A program made the position numbers and the translations under genes. The notes below the pieces were generated by a model, which saw nothing but the letters and a program-made list of their open reading frames with translations, searched no databases and had not been told where the DNA came from. DNA of 7,260 nt from positions 24,885 through 32,144 of the forward strand of contig DKDF01000041.1 of assembly GCA_002451755.1 (NCBI GenBank), read 5' to 3'. The stretch comes from Ruminococcaceae bacterium UBA6855 (lineage in GTDB: Bacteria; Bacillota; Clostridia; Oscillospirales; Acutalibacteraceae). Shown here one piece after another: positions 5,600 through 7,260 of the stretch. How positions within the stretch are numbered: the stretch's first letter is position 1; every line of letters starts with the position of its first letter.

Positions 5600-5617
5600 T
5601 TTGTAACTTCTTACAAA
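5600..5617. promoter_or_regulatory. 18-bp palindrome upstream of the mgsA promoter
   Basis: TTTGTAA-N4-TTACAAA is a perfect 7-4-7 inverted repeat between the gyrA stop and the mgsA -35 box, centred near -50 relative to the predicted start. The geometry equals that of Rex redox-repressor sites (TTGTTAA-N4-TTAACAA), but two positions per half-site differ. As RNA it gives only an AU-rich 7-bp stem without a following U run, so it is a poor gyrA terminator. Confidence 0.4.
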
Positions 5618-5639
5618 AATTTAATAAAAATCCGACCGA

Positions 5640-7260
5640 TTATTCCTCAGTTTCGGAATTTTCGCTGTCTTCGGCGGGTGACACTTCCTCAGCCGCGGTT
5701 TCTTCCGACTTTTCCTCATCTTCCTCGCTCGGAGTGCAGGCGACGGTAACCAACTGCTCGCCCTCGGACACACGCATGACTCTGACGCCCTTGGATGGTC
5801 TTGCAAACGTGCTTATCTGCGAGACGGGAATGCGGATTATAATGCCGTCGGACGAGATGAAAATGACATCCTCGCTCTCGTCAACGACCGCTATCGCGGC
5901 AACGTCGCCGTAGGTCTCGGTGCGGTAGTTTATCGTGCCCTTGCCGCCTCTCGACTGGAGTCTGTAATCGGAGGGCTCGCTGCGTCTGCCGTAGCCGGTG
6001 GTGCTGACGGTGAGGACAGCCTTTGCGTCGTCGAGCACTTCCATGCCGACGACTTCGTCGCCCTCGCGCAACTCGATCGCCTTGACGCCGCGTGCCGTTC
6101 TGCCGAGCGGTCTCGCGTCGTTTTCATTGAAGCGGATGCCCATACCCTTGCGCGTGGCTATGAGCAGATCGTCGTTGCCGGAGGTCAGGCGAACCCATGC
6201 GAGCTCGTCGTCATCGTCGAGATTTATCGCGATAACGCCGTTCTTGCGGACGTTGCGGTAAGCGTCGAGGCTCGTGCGCTTGATGATACCCTTGCGCGTG
6301 ACCATGCACAGGAACGCATCGGGGTCATATTCGGGCACTCTTATCATCGCCGACACCTTCTCGCCCGCTTCGAGGGGCAGAAGGTTGACTATATTCATGC
6401 CCTTGCTGTTCTTCGAGCCCTCGGGCACTTCGTAGCCCTTGAGTCGGTAAGTCCTGCCGCGGGTGGTGAAGAACATGACATAATCGTGGGTCGAGCAGGT
6501 AAACATGGTCTTTGCCACATCCTCCTCGCGCCTTGTCATGCCCTTGACGCCTCTGCCGCCGCGGTGCTGGATTGAATATGCGTCGGTGGGTATACGCTTG
6601 ATATAGCCGAGGTTCGTCATGGTGAACACGCAGGTCTCCTCGGGGATAAGATCCTCGATATCGACCTCGCCGCTGACATTTTCAATGACGGTGCGGCGGT
6701 CGTCGCCGAACTTCTCGGCAATGGCGCCGGTCTCCTCGCGGACTATAGTAAGTATTCTCGACTCGTGTTCGAGAATGTCGATGAAGTCGGCAATCTTCTC
6801 CTTGAGCTGAGCCATCTCGTCCTCGACCTTGACGCGCTCGAGTCCGGTCAGCTGTCCGAGTCTCATCTGGACTATCGCCTGCGCCTGAATCTCATCGAGG
6901 TCGAAGCGGTTCATGAGCGCTTCGCGTCCCTCGGGTATGCTCTTTGACGCGCGCAGGATGGCTATAACTTCGTCAATGAAATCGAGTGCCGTGAGCAAGC
7001 CCTCAAGGATATGGGCGCGTTCCTGAGCTTTTTTCAGATCGTACCTTGTGCGGCGTGTGACTATCTCGCACTGGTAGTCGATATACTGCTGGAGGATCTG
7101 CTTCAAAGTGAGCAGCTTCGGCTCGCCGTTGACGAGGGCGAGCAGGATGACTCCGAATGTCGCCTGAAGCTGAGTGAAAGAATAGAGCTGGTTGAGAACG
7201 ACCTGCGGGTTCGCATCGCGTTTGAGCGTAATATCGATATGCATGCCGGCGCGCGAGGAA
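5640..7260 (-). CDS. gyrA: DNA gyrase subunit A, 3' part (5' end outside window)
   Basis: DNA gyrase introduces negative supercoils as a GyrA2GyrB2 complex. About 539 C-terminal residues are visible; the catalytic tyrosine and quinolone-resistance region lie beyond 7260. Numbering from the first visible Met (7244): KRDANPQVVLNQLYSFTQLQ (8-27) and the coiled-coil region ending in QAQAIVQMRLGQLTGLE (120-136) belong to the breakage-reunion part. From about 205 six repeats form the DNA-wrapping beta-pinwheel. The GyrA box is QHRGGRG (226-232, bases 6549-6569), a variant of Q(R/K)RGG(R/K)G that supports GyrA over ParC. A box-like SRGGKG recurs at 431-436. The last 30 residues are a strongly acidic Glu/Asp/Ser tail, as in many GyrA proteins. 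The reading frame continues upstream (residues SSRAG before this Met), so this Met is internal. No strong terminator follows the stop. Confidence 0.96.
   Translation of the reverse strand, partial: SSRAGMHIDITLKRDANPQVVLNQLYSFTQLQATFGVILLALVNGEPKLLTLKQILQQYIDYQCEIVTRRTRYDLKKAQERAHILEGLLTALDFIDEVIAILRASKSIPEGREALMNRFDLDEIQAQAIVQMRLGQLTGLERVKVEDEMAQLKEKIADFIDILEHESRILTIVREETGAIAEKFGDDRRTVIENVSGEVDIEDLIPEETCVFTMTNLGYIKRIPTDAYSIQHRGGRGVKGMTRREEDVAKTMFTCSTHDYVMFFTTRGRTYRLKGYEVPEGSKNSKGMNIVNLLPLEAGEKVSAMIRVPEYDPDAFLCMVTRKGIIKRTSLDAYRNVRKNGVIAINLDDDDELAWVRLTSGNDDLLIATRKGMGIRFNENDARPLGRTARGVKAIELREGDEVVGMEVLDDAKAVLTVSTTGYGRRSEPSDYRLQSRGGKGTINYRTETYGDVAAIAVVDESEDVIFISSDGIIIRIPVSQISTFARPSKGVRVMRVSEGEQLVTVACTPSEEDEEKSEETAAEEVSPAEDSENSETEE

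Noticed and set aside
5600..5642. Intrinsic terminator of gyrA
   Set aside because: The only clear stem is seven AU-rich pairs with no U run after it on the minus strand, and a 5-bp stem near the stop has a 17-nt loop.

Overview
The window looks like chromosomal DNA from a Gram-positive anaerobe of the class Clostridia, probably a gut Oscillospiraceae/Ruminococcaceae-type bacterium. The reasons are moderately high GC in coding DNA, AT-rich intergenic regions, strong AGGAG-type ribosome binding sites, sigma-A promoters close to consensus, hisS next to aspS, a cysteine-rich HisRS of Firmicutes type and a short archaeal-type AspRS. This placement is an inference from gene content; no rRNA or other marker is present.

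Layout. Positions 1-137 hold a near-consensus sigma-A promoter (67-95) with two perfect palindromes, one over the -35 and one just after the expected transcription start. They serve a plus-strand gene (138-2045) for a secreted 635-residue LCAT/PGAP1-like alpha/beta-hydrolase, which ends in a clear intrinsic terminator (2062-2096). A 270-bp convergent intergenic region follows, with a second strong terminator hairpin (2221-2260) inside a 13-bp long-range inverted repeat. All remaining genes are on the minus strand and are transcribed gyrA (5' end outside the window), mgsA, hisS, aspS. hisS and aspS overlap by one base (TAATG) and are surely co-translated. mgsA has its own extended -10 promoter and is followed by a GC-rich terminator and a second hairpin just ahead of hisS.

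Functions. gyrA encodes the DNA gyrase A subunit (the visible part is the coiled-coil end and the complete six-blade C-terminal domain). mgsA encodes methylglyoxal synthase, the entry to the methylglyoxal bypass of lower glycolysis. hisS and aspS charge tRNA-His and tRNA-Asp (possibly also tRNA-Asn). The hydrolase is an independent exported enzyme with unknown substrate.

I see no CRISPR array, transposase, phage gene, tRNA, rRNA or T-box, and no evidence of a wholly new multi-gene system. The points most worth a second look are the archaeal-type aspS in the usual hisS-aspS position, the palindromes flanking the hydrolase promoter, a Rex-like palindrome and possible divergent promoter ahead of mgsA, a D-to-N change at a conserved MgsA active-site position, a degenerate nucleophile elbow in the hydrolase, and a dockerin/EF-hand-like tail on HisRS.
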